From Nostoc sp. NOS(2021) (GTDB taxonomy: Bacteria > Cyanobacteriota > Cyanobacteriia > Cyanobacteriales > Nostocaceae), in contig NZ_JABXKM010000127.1 in the NCBI RefSeq assembly GCF_017115025.1, positions 1-34,277 on the forward strand: a stretch of 34,277 nt of DNA, read 5' to 3'. Position 1 is the first letter of the stretch. Each line of letters opens with the position of its first letter. This document shows positions 26,867-34,277 of the stretch, piece after piece. The position numbers and the translations under genes were made by a program. The notes under the pieces were generated by a model. It searched no databases. It was not told the DNA's origin and worked only from the letters and a program-made list of their open reading frames with translations.

Positions 26867-27370
26867 TTAATTCGTAGTTTGTGCAGCTAGCATCTGCTTC
26901 AGCTTTTCTAATTCCGAAGCCCAACGAGGATCTGGACGAATAGCGTCTGAATCGGTAGTTGTGGTGCTGCTTTCACGAGAACCACCGCCACCGCCGCCAC
27001 GACGAGGCTTCTTAGAGCCTTTCTCACGACGGCTACCTTCTCTGTTGGGGCTAGGAGTGGGGGTACTACTAGCAAGAGTAACTGGTTTAGGAGCTTGCTC
27101 CTCGCCCTCCTCACCCTTTGTACGAGGTAATGCCTTCTCTAGCTTAATGGGAGTGTCTTTAAACATCTGACCATTATACTTTTCAATGATTTCGTCAGCT
27201 TGCTCGTCGTTGTTGACTGTAAGAAAACCGAAACCACGGCATTTGCCAGTTTTGCGGTCTTTAATTAATTTAGTAGTTACAGCGTCACCTTCTGCTGCAA
27301 AAACTGCTTGTAGATCTTGACGATCTATTTCATCTTTAGGCAAATTACCTATATATAGGCGAACGGACAT
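26867..27370 (-). CDS. RRM-domain RNA-binding protein
   Basis: 167 residues. A single RNA recognition motif at about 3-82 has RNP2 LYIGNL (5-10) and RNP1 KCRGFGFL (43-50), with the aromatic residues that stack on RNA. A charged, Gly-rich tail follows (KPRRGGGGGG) and ends in a short helix ASELEKLKQMLAAQ. This is the plan of the longer type of cyanobacterial Rbp protein; the Gly-rich tail is often linked to cold induction. A 5' region of about 350 bp without genes leaves room for a long regulated leader. Confidence 0.93.
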   Translation of the reverse strand: MSVRLYIGNLPKDEIDRQDLQAVFAAEGDAVTTKLIKDRKTGKCRGFGFLTVNNDEQADEIIEKYNGQMFKDTPIKLEKALPRTKGEEGEEQAPKPVTLASSTPTPSPNREGSRREKGSKKPRRGGGGGGSRESSTTTTDSDAIRPDPRWASELEKLKQMLAAQTTN

Positions 27371-27835
27371 GAACTATACCTCCAGAGTTGAATGAACATG
27401 GCAAGGCAAGAAAACAATCATTTAGCTTTGGCTTTTAAATAGATGCTATTGACCAAGACTGCCATTAACCAATTTTTTTGCTCGAAACTGTCAACTTATA
27501 CAACAATACAGTTTTTCGTCGGGATCAAGCTTGTTTAATCCAAAGGCTCACACTATGGTGAACTAATAACACCTTAATTCTAAGAATTGTAAATTTAATA
27601 GCCTAGTGCCTGCTAAAGTACACGCTTTCTTCCATGCCCTTTTTCGCAGAATCAAATACCATTCCTTACATTACCACGGTATTTTCTACGTAGCTAGTTT
27701 AGCGCATACATTTCCGACCTTAGTATGAACGCATCGTAACATAAAACACATTTTTTGATGCAAGGGGGCATATATTTGAAACAAAAACCAGCGACTGGCT
27801 GGTTAATTTCCTACTGTGTTGGGAGGATAAAAGGT
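27371..27835. other. intergenic region upstream of the RRM gene
   Basis: It should contain the RRM gene promoter and leader. An imperfect palindrome TCACACTATGGTGA lies near 27548. A hairpin AACCAGC/GCTGGTT (27786-27792/27798-27804) lies close to the short frame at 27836. No gene of normal size. Confidence 0.45.
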
Positions 27836-27913
27836 ATGGAGCGGGGGAAAAAGCATCCGAATTCACAACTAAGCTTTGGTGCTGAGTTACGTCGGCTGCT
27901 ATTGTTTGTGTGA
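27836..27913 (+). CDS. possible 25-residue small protein
   Basis: ATG 27836 is preceded by GGGAGG nine bases away, among the best ribosome sites in the window, and by a hairpin at 27786-27804. The product starts MERGKKHPNSQLSFGAELRR and ends LLLFV: basic with a hydrophobic tip. I recognise no family. It may be a leader peptide, a small protein or chance. It converges on the M48-like gene. Confidence 0.25.
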   Translation: MERGKKHPNSQLSFGAELRRLLLFV

Positions 27914-27989
27914 ATAAATGTAACACTTGTCAATAAAATCTGCAACTTTTGTTTACATTCCAATTTGCCCAATCCCCAATGTCCAATGC

Positions 27990-30293
27990 CTAACCAGTGA
28001 GAAAAACGTATGCGCCCCAAGCTTGTGCTGCAACTGCCAAAAAAATAGACCAAATGGGATGAAGACTATGAATGGTTTTACCACTTTGAGTTTCCAGGGT
28101 TTGGATATCGATCCAAGGTGTTGCTCCTCGCCGGAACCAACCTGTGACGATAATTTGCCGACCGATCAAATCCTGGTGATTGACTGACTGTCCTAGCCAA
28201 GAAATGTGGTGTAATTTCACCAAGCCCGCGCTCGATTGGAAGATTAAATCTTGCGCTAGGGAGTTGCTAGTGCCTTGACGACCTAATAATTTGCCCACAA
28301 TACGCACGCTGATGCTGTCAATGGGTAAAGCAGAAGGGTCAGATAACAGGTTGGGTAAGCTGTCGTCAGTTTGCACCGTGGCCGGTTTAATATCGGGGAA
28401 GAAAGGATTAATCCGCATCACTGTACCGATGCTAAAGCCAATCAGAAGGCAGCCTGTAATGAAAGACCAATCTTCATATATCCACTTTAGATTTAAAAAC
28501 TTGAGTGCGAATGCTAGTTGCCAGGTTAGCCAGACTAAAGCTGCAAACAGAACCCCTAGAGGAATTCCTAACCAGGGAGCGATTTGTAATAAGAAAGACT
28601 GACGCTTAACCTTTGATGGAACGCTAGCAAAATGTAGTTCGGTGTCTAGATGCCAGTGACGGGCTATTTGGCAGAGGCGTTCGATGCGATCGCCCATTAA
28701 AGGATGGCTATTATTAATCGTAAACCATTGGCGATAGGGATTGGCAGTATCCCACTTCAAAAAGGATTCAAAAGATAGATTACTGGCAATAGTACCTAAA
28801 GATAAACTCTGTTGGTGGCTGACTGGTGTCAGGAGATTTAAGCTTTCTAGTTGCCAGCTGGTGTGTTCTTGTTTTTGAATATCAGCTGCAATGCCAATGG
28901 CAATTTTGAGTAAAGCGCGAATCAGCGCATTGGGATTACCAGTAATTTCAGCAGCGACGCGATCGCTATAATAAAGCCGCAACCGCGATAACCACAATGC
29001 AGTCCCAGTCAGCAAACACCAAACTCCATAAATTAGACTCGCCAGAATTGTCATCGGCCAGCGCCAAATTTTCCCTGATATTTTGTCTCCCAACTCCGAC
29101 ACTTGCTGATATAGCTTATGAGTTGGTAGTGTCACCAGCAGCAACAAAGACATCACAGCAAAATCCCAGTGAGCAATATGTCCTAGCTGCGTGGCGTAAA
29201 TAGTGGCGATTTCATCATCTGCTAGTTGCTCTAATAGCCCTTGACTCACAACAATCCTGGCATTACGTGGTAAACTACCATAGGTCAGGATAATTGGTGC
29301 AGCCATTGGTAAAATACGCAGCTTGGGTAATGGCCAGTATCGCTGTTGGCAGCAACGTTGTAGCACCCGGACGGCTTCGCGGCTATGAGTATTCAATACA
29401 TCTTTGGAAAATTCTCGCTGACCATACAAGTTCGCCAGTAGCAGATCCAGCAACCAAGGTGATACTCCGATTAAAATCACCAATACTATTAGCAAAAATT
29501 GAGTAGGGTCGTTATATAAAACCTGCAATGGCTCCAGATAAGGTAGTTTTACTAAAGTCTGGTTGATAAATCCCATTGCTAACTTGAGGATTTCTCGGAT
29601 CACGCAAAACAGGGCGATGAATGTTCCTGCTGACAGTAGCCGCAAAGGAATTAATTTCGGTTTACGCAGGGGCTGCCATGCTCTGGCGCGTTGTGCTTGC
29701 CGCCAATAAATAACGCCGAATAATTTGGCTTGGGTGCGGGTAACGGAACCCATGAAGCCGTTTAGGGGCGCAGTAGGTGGTGGTAGTGGTGTCGCTACTG
29801 TAGCTTTGAGTCTAACTAGTGGCACCATCGTCGGGGTGTCGTCGCTCTTGGTTTCTATTACTTGATCATTTGGCTTTTCCTCGAATGTAGGAGTTTCCGG
29901 GGGAGTAACTGGGATTGAATCTGGGGTTGAATTTGGGATTGAATCTGGGGTTGAATCTGGGGTTGAATTATCAAAAGCAACAAATCCAGTTTCGACATTT
30001 TTTGATTCTTGATCAGGTTTTTTACGTTTTGTCAGGTGTTCGAGAGCGCGTGTTGCCCACTCTTGAACTTGGGGATTGTTACTCTCAATGAGATTCTGAG
30101 AAATAGCGATCGCTTTGGGAACTTCGCCAGTGCGAGCATAAGCCATCACTAAACCAACCTGGGCTTGTAAGCTAGCAGTCGCATTGCTTTGGCTGCTAGC
30201 AATCGGTTCTAGTTGAGCGATCGCTGTTTGGTAATTTCCCTGCTTGAGGGCAACTAAACCAGCCTCCAAAGACGGTTTGGCATGTGAAGGCAT
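27990..30293 (-). CDS. M48-like membrane protein with TPR region and degenerate zinc site
   Basis: 767 residues from ATG 30293, chosen because GGAG lies 13 nt upstream and the protein then begins directly before a TPR-like segment (LEAGLVALKQGNYQTAIAQL). The frame also allows an ATG at 30341. Order: TPR-like helices (about 8-85); linker with imperfect repeats of STPDS(I/T)P (about 110-130); two membrane segments (about 222-240, 262-285); M48-type core; more membrane segments; and an OB-like domain near the C-terminus (GRQIIVTGWFRRGATPWIDI). The zinc motif HExxH should lie in IYATQLGHIAHWD, but His and Glu are T368 and Q369; only H372 remains. The third ligand Glu is L440 (LRLYYSDR). It is probably not a protease. 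Function unknown. Confidence 0.82.
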   Translation of the reverse strand: MPSHAKPSLEAGLVALKQGNYQTAIAQLEPIASSQSNATASLQAQVGLVMAYARTGEVPKAIAISQNLIESNNPQVQEWATRALEHLTKRKKPDQESKNVETGFVAFDNSTPDSTPDSIPNSTPDSIPVTPPETPTFEEKPNDQVIETKSDDTPTMVPLVRLKATVATPLPPPTAPLNGFMGSVTRTQAKLFGVIYWRQAQRARAWQPLRKPKLIPLRLLSAGTFIALFCVIREILKLAMGFINQTLVKLPYLEPLQVLYNDPTQFLLIVLVILIGVSPWLLDLLLANLYGQREFSKDVLNTHSREAVRVLQRCCQQRYWPLPKLRILPMAAPIILTYGSLPRNARIVVSQGLLEQLADDEIATIYATQLGHIAHWDFAVMSLLLLVTLPTHKLYQQVSELGDKISGKIWRWPMTILASLIYGVWCLLTGTALWLSRLRLYYSDRVAAEITGNPNALIRALLKIAIGIAADIQKQEHTSWQLESLNLLTPVSHQQSLSLGTIASNLSFESFLKWDTANPYRQWFTINNSHPLMGDRIERLCQIARHWHLDTELHFASVPSKVKRQSFLLQIAPWLGIPLGVLFAALVWLTWQLAFALKFLNLKWIYEDWSFITGCLLIGFSIGTVMRINPFFPDIKPATVQTDDSLPNLLSDPSALPIDSISVRIVGKLLGRQGTSNSLAQDLIFQSSAGLVKLHHISWLGQSVNHQDLIGRQIIVTGWFRRGATPWIDIQTLETQSGKTIHSLHPIWSIFLAVAAQAWGAYVFLTG

Positions 30294-30633
30294 ACAAATT
30301 CTGGCACTCCAATCTCTTTTAAGTGATCCACGTTTGTGCAAAAGCGCGAACCTCGGATGCCGTGGAACTCAACCGCGCTCAAGTTTTGCTTGTCAACCAA
30401 TTTTGGATTTTGGATTTTGGATTTTGGATTGACCCTGACTACAAGGTTACTTAGCTCAAGAATTTTAAATTGAGGATTTTGGATTTGTTCGGCCCACGAA
30501 CGCGTAGAGCGGCCCGTTCGCGGCAGCGTCTCGCAGAGAAGTGCGGGGCCTTAGCGTAGTGGGACGTTAGTCCGGCATGAACCAAAAAATCCCAAATCCC
30601 AAATTTAAAATCTAAAATTCGTAGTCAAGTGAA
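30294..30633. repeat. intergenic repeats: TTTTGGA heptamers and dispersed palindromes
   Basis: Four TTTTGGA units lie at 30401-30430, and related AAATCCCAAAT stretches near 30590 are complementary to them, so the region can fold on itself. Between them, 30490-30570 is GC-rich with GCGGCAGCGTCTCGCAGAGA, related to the sequence at position 1 of the window. No gene seen. Confidence 0.7.
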
Positions 30634-32262
30634 TTATTCCTCCACTGGTTGTTGACTAGAAAATACTGGAGCGATCGCGCTTAATTTTAACTCTGGATGG
30701 TCGCCCAATAACTGTTGGCAATTCCATTCATTGCGGAATAGTAACACTGGGCGTCCCATACTGTCTTTAACTGTAGTGGTATTGAATATCCGTCCCACCT
30801 GTTCTAATGCTTCCCAACCACCCTCAACCCAACGGGCGACACTGTAGGGCAATACCTCTAGTAAGGTTTCTACGCCATACTCGTTTTGTAAGCGAAACTG
30901 CACCACCTCGAATTGTAACTGACCCACCGCCGCCAAAATTGGATCGCGCTTGGCTTCATCAGTTGAATACATAATTTGCACAGCACCTTCTTCTCGCAAT
31001 TCCGCAACGCCTTTTTGGAATTGTTTAGACTTCGAGGGGTTGGGATTCCTCAGAGACGCAAACAGTTCCGGCGAGAAATACGGAATGCCCTCATATTCGA
31101 GCTTTTGTCCCGTGTAAATTGTATCCCCGATCGCAAAAACACCGGGATTGTTCAAACCGATCACATCGCCGGGATAAGCCACATCAATAGATTCCCGCTC
31201 TTGGGCAAAGAGTTTTTGCGGGCGAGACAGACGGATGAGTTTACCGATGCGGGCGTGATTCACCATCATATCTTTTTCAAACTTGCCAGTGCAAACCCGG
31301 ATAAATGCGACGCGATCGCGGTGCTTCGGGTCCATGTTCGCTTGCAGTTTGAAGACAAACCCCGAAAATTCCGGGTATGTAGGGGGAACTTCGCCAACAC
31401 TGCTGTAGTGAGAACCGGGTTTGAGGGCATAGTCGAGGAAATACTTCAGGAATAACTCTACCCCAAAGTTAGTCATGGCGCTACCAAAGAACACTGGCGT
31501 CATTTTGCCTTCGTGTACCAACTGCAAATCTAGCTCTGGCCCAACTCCTTCTAACAGTTCTAAATCATTTTTCAGTTGGTAGTACAGGCTTTGTTCTAGC
31601 TGTTCTTCTATTCTCGGATCACCTAATTCCACGATCGTATCACGGGCTTCTCGGCTGCCGTGGGCGCTGCGTTCAAACAGGTGAATTTGTTGCTTGTGTC
31701 GGTCAAAGACACCTTTAAAGCGATCGCCCATACCAATCGGCCAGTTTACCGCATAGGTTTGCAATCCCAATTCTTGCTCAATTTCATCCAACAGTTCCAG
31801 AGGTTCCCTACCTGGGCGATCGAGCTTGTTGATAAATGTAAAAATCGGGATACCCCGCAACTTACACACTTCAAATAATTTGCGGGTTTGGGGTTCCAAA
31901 CCTTTTGCCGCATCAATCAGCATCACGGCATTATCGGCGGCGGCGAGAGTGCGATAAGTATCTTCACTGAAGTCTTGGTGTCCAGGGGTGTCTAATAAAT
32001 TTATTTGACAGTTCCGGTATTCAAATTGCAACACTGTGGAGGTAATGGAAATACCCCGTTGTTGTTCCATCGCCATCCAGTCAGAGGTAGCCTTACGCTG
32101 TGCCCGTCGCGCCTTAACCGCCCCAGCTTCGTGAATTGCACCTCCGTACAAGAGTAGTTTTTCTGTTAGTGTAGTTTTACCCGCATCGGGGTGAGATATA
32201 ATCGCAAAGTTGCGGCGAAGCTCAACCGCTTGAATAAGTTCAGACTCAAGTTCAGTAGACAT
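30634..32262 (-). CDS. prfC: peptide chain release factor 3
   Basis: A 542-residue translational GTPase that removes RF1/RF2 from the ribosome after peptide release. G1 HPDAGKTT at 24-31, switch I region [10 protein letters not shown]3 DTPGH at 91-95 and G4 NKLD at 145-148. The insertion [20 protein letters not shown] is typical of RF3 and separates it from EF-G and LepA. Full length, with intact domains 2 and 3. It is monocistronic, with repeats downstream. Confidence 0.96.
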   Translation of the reverse strand: MSTELESELIQAVELRRNFAIISHPDAGKTTLTEKLLLYGGAIHEAGAVKARRAQRKATSDWMAMEQQRGISITSTVLQFEYRNCQINLLDTPGHQDFSEDTYRTLAAADNAVMLIDAAKGLEPQTRKLFEVCKLRGIPIFTFINKLDRPGREPLELLDEIEQELGLQTYAVNWPIGMGDRFKGVFDRHKQQIHLFERSAHGSREARDTIVELGDPRIEEQLEQSLYYQLKNDLELLEGVGPELDLQLVHEGKMTPVFFGSAMTNFGVELFLKYFLDYALKPGSHYSSVGEVPPTYPEFSGFVFKLQANMDPKHRDRVAFIRVCTGKFEKDMMVNHARIGKLIRLSRPQKLFAQERESIDVAYPGDVIGLNNPGVFAIGDTIYTGQKLEYEGIPYFSPELFASLRNPNPSKSKQFQKGVAELREEGAVQIMYSTDEAKRDPILAAVGQLQFEVVQFRLQNEYGVETLLEVLPYSVARWVEGGWEALEQVGRIFNTTTVKDSMGRPVLLFRNEWNCQQLLGDHPELKLSAIAPVFSSQQPVEE

Positions 32263-32386
32263 AAGTGTATTTGTTTGTTAGCTAACTTAATTTTTTTTGA
32301 CTCTGGCAAGTCTTTTAATCTTAAGACAACGATGCTCGTGATAGGGTCGTAATATAACCAAGAATCTGACTAAATAGGAGAAAGGA

Positions 32387-32746
32387 ATGTACGACACAGA
32401 CAAGCGAAAGCTTTTATCTGCTCTGTCGCATGGAGCGATTTTTTTCAGCACAACGGTGATATCTGTAGGTATACCTATTGCCATACTGCTCGTATCTGAT
32501 GATCCTGTTGTTAAAGAAAACGCTAGAGAATCTATCAATTTCCACTTTAATGTCTGGCTTTATGGAGGAATTCTCGGAGCGCTGTTTTTTCTATTCGGTT
32601 GGTTAGTGTTACCTCTATTATTGTTGGGGCCACTAGCCGGTCTGGGATATCTATTGCACTGGGGATTAACAATTTGGGCGCTCATCGGAGTTTTCAGCAA
32701 TCCTGATATACCCTTCCGTTATCCCTATATTTTTCGAGTTTTTTAA
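32387..32746 (+). CDS. DUF4870 family small membrane protein
   Basis: 119 residues. Starts MYDTDKRKLLSALSHGAIFF. Three hydrophobic segments (about 14-36, 56-76, 78-102), and between the first two the family hallmark KENARESINFHFNVWLYG (ending in the second segment), which is the conserved region of DUF4870/Tic20-like small proteins. AGGAG 7-8 nt before the ATG is a strong ribosome site. No function is established for the family. It lies divergent from prfC. Confidence 0.88.
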   Translation: MYDTDKRKLLSALSHGAIFFSTTVISVGIPIAILLVSDDPVVKENARESINFHFNVWLYGGILGALFFLFGWLVLPLLLLGPLAGLGYLLHWGLTIWALIGVFSNPDIPFRYPYIFRVF

Positions 32747-32854
32747 CACTATGGGCATTGGGCATTGGTAATTGTCAGTTATTTTTTATTAAGCTGTTGT
32801 GCCTTGAGTTTGCACACACCCAATCGCCAGGATTTTATCAACAGACGGTCTTAC

Positions 32855-32880
32855 CATTTTGAATTTTGAATTTTGAATTG
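32855..32880. repeat. TTTTGAA heptamer tract
   Basis: Three consecutive TTTTGAA units, the same type as near 2205 and at the window start. Confidence 0.7.
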
Positions 32881-32905
32881 CTTACTATGTTGTTTTTTTT
32901 CCAGT

Positions 32906-33009
32906 CCGTCGGATAGGTGCAACCAAGCTGTAGAATACAAAATTGCCCCACAACTTGATTAAGAGTAGGGCAAGGGACAGTTAAGCACTGTTTGTAGTCT
33001 GTCCGACGG
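32906..33009. ncRNA. branched inverted-repeat element upstream of hemB
   Basis: Outer arms CCGTCGGA (32906-32913) and TCCGACGG (33002-33009) extend to 12 bp with two G-T pairs. Inside are a TTGCCC/GGGCAA stem (32943-32948/32968-32973) and an ACAGT/ACTGT hairpin (32977-32991), so a branched fold with a closing stem is possible. It ends 73 bp before the hemB ATG. It could be a structured leader of hemB, an independent RNA or a mobile palindrome. I do not recognise a known family. Confidence 0.4.
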
Positions 33010-33082
33010 CAGGAAAAATTTAGCCTGCTTTTGTGACGCTTTGTTTTGTGTCCATTTGCGTTGTTTTTCTTCATAAAATTTT

Positions 33083-34063
33083 ATGTTTCCTATACATCGC
33101 CCCCGTCGTCTGCGGACTCATCCCCAACTGCGCCGCATGGTTCGTGAAACTGTTTTGACAACAAGCGATTTAATCTACCCATTATTTGCCGTACCGGGTG
33201 AGGGAATCGCTAATGAGGTGAAATCGATGCCCGGAGTCTACCAACTTTCGGTAGATAAAATTGTCGAAGAAGCAAAAGAAGTTTATGACTTAGGAATTCC
33301 TGCGATTATTCTATTTGGTATTCCGGCTGATAAAGATTTAGATGCCACTGGGGCTTGGCATGATTGTGGTATCGTCCAAAAAGCTGCGACTGCGGTAAAA
33401 GCAGCAGTGCCAGATTTGATTGTAATTGCTGATACTTGTTTGTGTGAGTACACCAGTCATGGTCATTGTGGTTATCTGCAAGTTGGTGATTTAACAGGAC
33501 GAGTTTTAAATGATCCAACACTAGAATTGTTGAAAAAAACAGCAGTTTCTCAAGCAAACGCTGGTGCTGATATCATCGCGCCTTCGGGAATGATGGATGG
33601 CTTTGTCCAGGCAATTCGTGTGGGTTTGGATGAAGCCGGATTCCAAGACACGCCGATTATGTCTTATGCTGCTAAGTATGCTTCGGGTTATTATGGGCCA
33701 TTTCGGGATGCAGCAGACTCGACACCGCAATTTGGGGACAGAAGAACTTATCAAATGGACCCAGGTAACGCCCGCGAAGCCCTTAAAGAGATTGAATTGG
33801 ATATTGCTGAAGGTGCTGATATGCTCATGGTTAAGCCAGCCTTGGCATACATGGATATTATCTGGCGGGTGAAGGAAGCTAGTAACTTACCAGTAGCGGC
33901 TTACAATGTTTCTGGTGAGTATGCGATGGTGAAAGCTGCGGCTCTCAATGGTTGGATTGATGAAGAGCGGGTGGTTATGGAAACTTTAACTGGGTTTAAA
34001 CGCGCTGGTGCAGATTTGATTTTGACTTACCATGCCAAAGATGCGGCGCGATGGTTAAAGTAA
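33083..34063 (+). CDS. hemB: delta-aminolevulinic acid dehydratase (porphobilinogen synthase)
   Basis: 326 residues, normal length. It condenses two 5-aminolevulinate molecules to porphobilinogen, the first common step to haem, chlorophyll, bilins and B12. Schiff-base lysines are K198 ([18 protein letters not shown]) and K251 ([11 protein letters not shown]). The active-site metal region is [14 protein letters not shown] with C119, C121 and C129, i.e. the three-Cys zinc-binding form. It stands alone, preceded by a branched inverted-repeat element and followed by a hairpin at 34091. Confidence 0.97.
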   Translation: MFPIHRPRRLRTHPQLRRMVRETVLTTSDLIYPLFAVPGEGIANEVKSMPGVYQLSVDKIVEEAKEVYDLGIPAIILFGIPADKDLDATGAWHDCGIVQKAATAVKAAVPDLIVIADTCLCEYTSHGHCGYLQVGDLTGRVLNDPTLELLKKTAVSQANAGADIIAPSGMMDGFVQAIRVGLDEAGFQDTPIMSYAAKYASGYYGPFRDAADSTPQFGDRRTYQMDPGNAREALKEIELDIAEGADMLMVKPALAYMDIIWRVKEASNLPVAAYNVSGEYAMVKAAALNGWIDEERVVMETLTGFKRAGADLILTYHAKDAARWLK

Positions 34064-34090
34064 GGTGGGCGATTGAGTAAGAATTTAAGA

Positions 34091-34140
34091 AATCTCACGC
34101 AGAGGCACAGAGTTGTGTTTTGGTGTCTGGGCGTGAGATT
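34091..34140 (+). terminator. hairpin downstream of hemB
   Basis: A perfect 10-bp stem AATCTCACGC/GCGTGAGATT with a 30-nt loop, 28 bp after the hemB stop, followed by the T-rich GTTATATTTTG. The long loop contains CGCAGAGGCACAGAG, a common dispersed-repeat motif, so it may be a repeat acting as terminator. Confidence 0.55.
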
Positions 34141-34229
34141 GTTATATTTTGCCTTGGGCTAGTGCGAAATTCAAATAAAATTTAACTAATCCGCGTTAAA
34201 CTTGTCATACGTGTGTTGCAAGTATAGCA

Positions 34230-34260
34230 GGGGACTGGGGACTGGGGACTGGGGACTGGG
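34230..34260. repeat. GGGGACT heptamer tandem repeat
   Basis: Four consecutive GGGGACT units, the same type as at 22101-22128. Confidence 0.9.
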
Positions 34261-34277
34261 TTGAAAGTCTGTTTGTA

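Noticed and set aside
22060..34277. CRISPR array
   Set aside because: The repeat-rich tracts are 7-bp tandem units or single dispersed hairpins; no regular repeat-spacer pattern or cas gene is present.

Overview
The window comes from a filamentous, most likely Nostoc-like (Nostocales) cyanobacterium. The evidence is the gene set (ndhB, hemB, lipA, sufE, prfC, a short RRM protein, a CYP110-like P450), many GCGATCGC (HIP1) octamers, heptameric GGGGACT and TTTTGGA tandem repeats between genes, several short dispersed repeats, and very large hybrid Ser/Thr-His kinases. All assignments are by reading motifs; no database search was run.

Layout. 1-2030: lipA (-) and a response regulator (+) whose linker is built from three in-frame copies of a dispersed repeat. 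2040-2675: a possible small RNA with a strong terminator. 2676-15772: a signalling and terpenoid island. It holds a 1892-residue HstK-type kinase (+), a convergent sesquiterpene synthase-P450 pair (-), a response regulator-histidine kinase hybrid (+) divergent from the synthase, a decayed kinase fragment, a probable MetOD1 protein and a PAS-histidine kinase (+). All three kinases and the fragment share the same His-kinase module, so the island looks like a local expansion. 16017-17621: ndhB (-). 17700-18400: gene and IS4-type transposase remnants. 18638-19062: two small genes for double-glycine-leader peptides (-). 19945-20927: a C-terminally short SDR (+) and a small secreted Cys protein (-). 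21006-23157: a COG0523 GTPase and a WD40 protein (-) behind a Zur/Fur-like palindrome. 23460-27370: a membrane protein, an alpha/beta-hydrolase lacking its nucleophile, sufE and an RRM protein (all -). 27990-32262: a M48-like membrane protein whose zinc site is destroyed, and prfC (-). 32387-34063: a DUF4870 protein and hemB (+), the latter behind a branched inverted-repeat element.

How the genes may work together. The terpene synthase would cyclise farnesyl diphosphate and the P450 would oxidise the product. The synthase and the hybrid kinase share a 706-bp divergent promoter region carrying a tandem repeat and a 17-bp palindrome, which makes a regulatory link plausible but unproven. Terpene synthase-P450 mini-clusters, one with a nearby two-component gene, are known from Nostoc. 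The MetOD1-PAS kinase pair looks like a sensor module. The COG0523-WD40 pair looks like a zinc-limitation operon. The least described items are the two double-glycine peptides, the repeat-built linker of the response regulator, the branched element before hemB, and the pseudoenzyme versions of the M48 and hydrolase folds.
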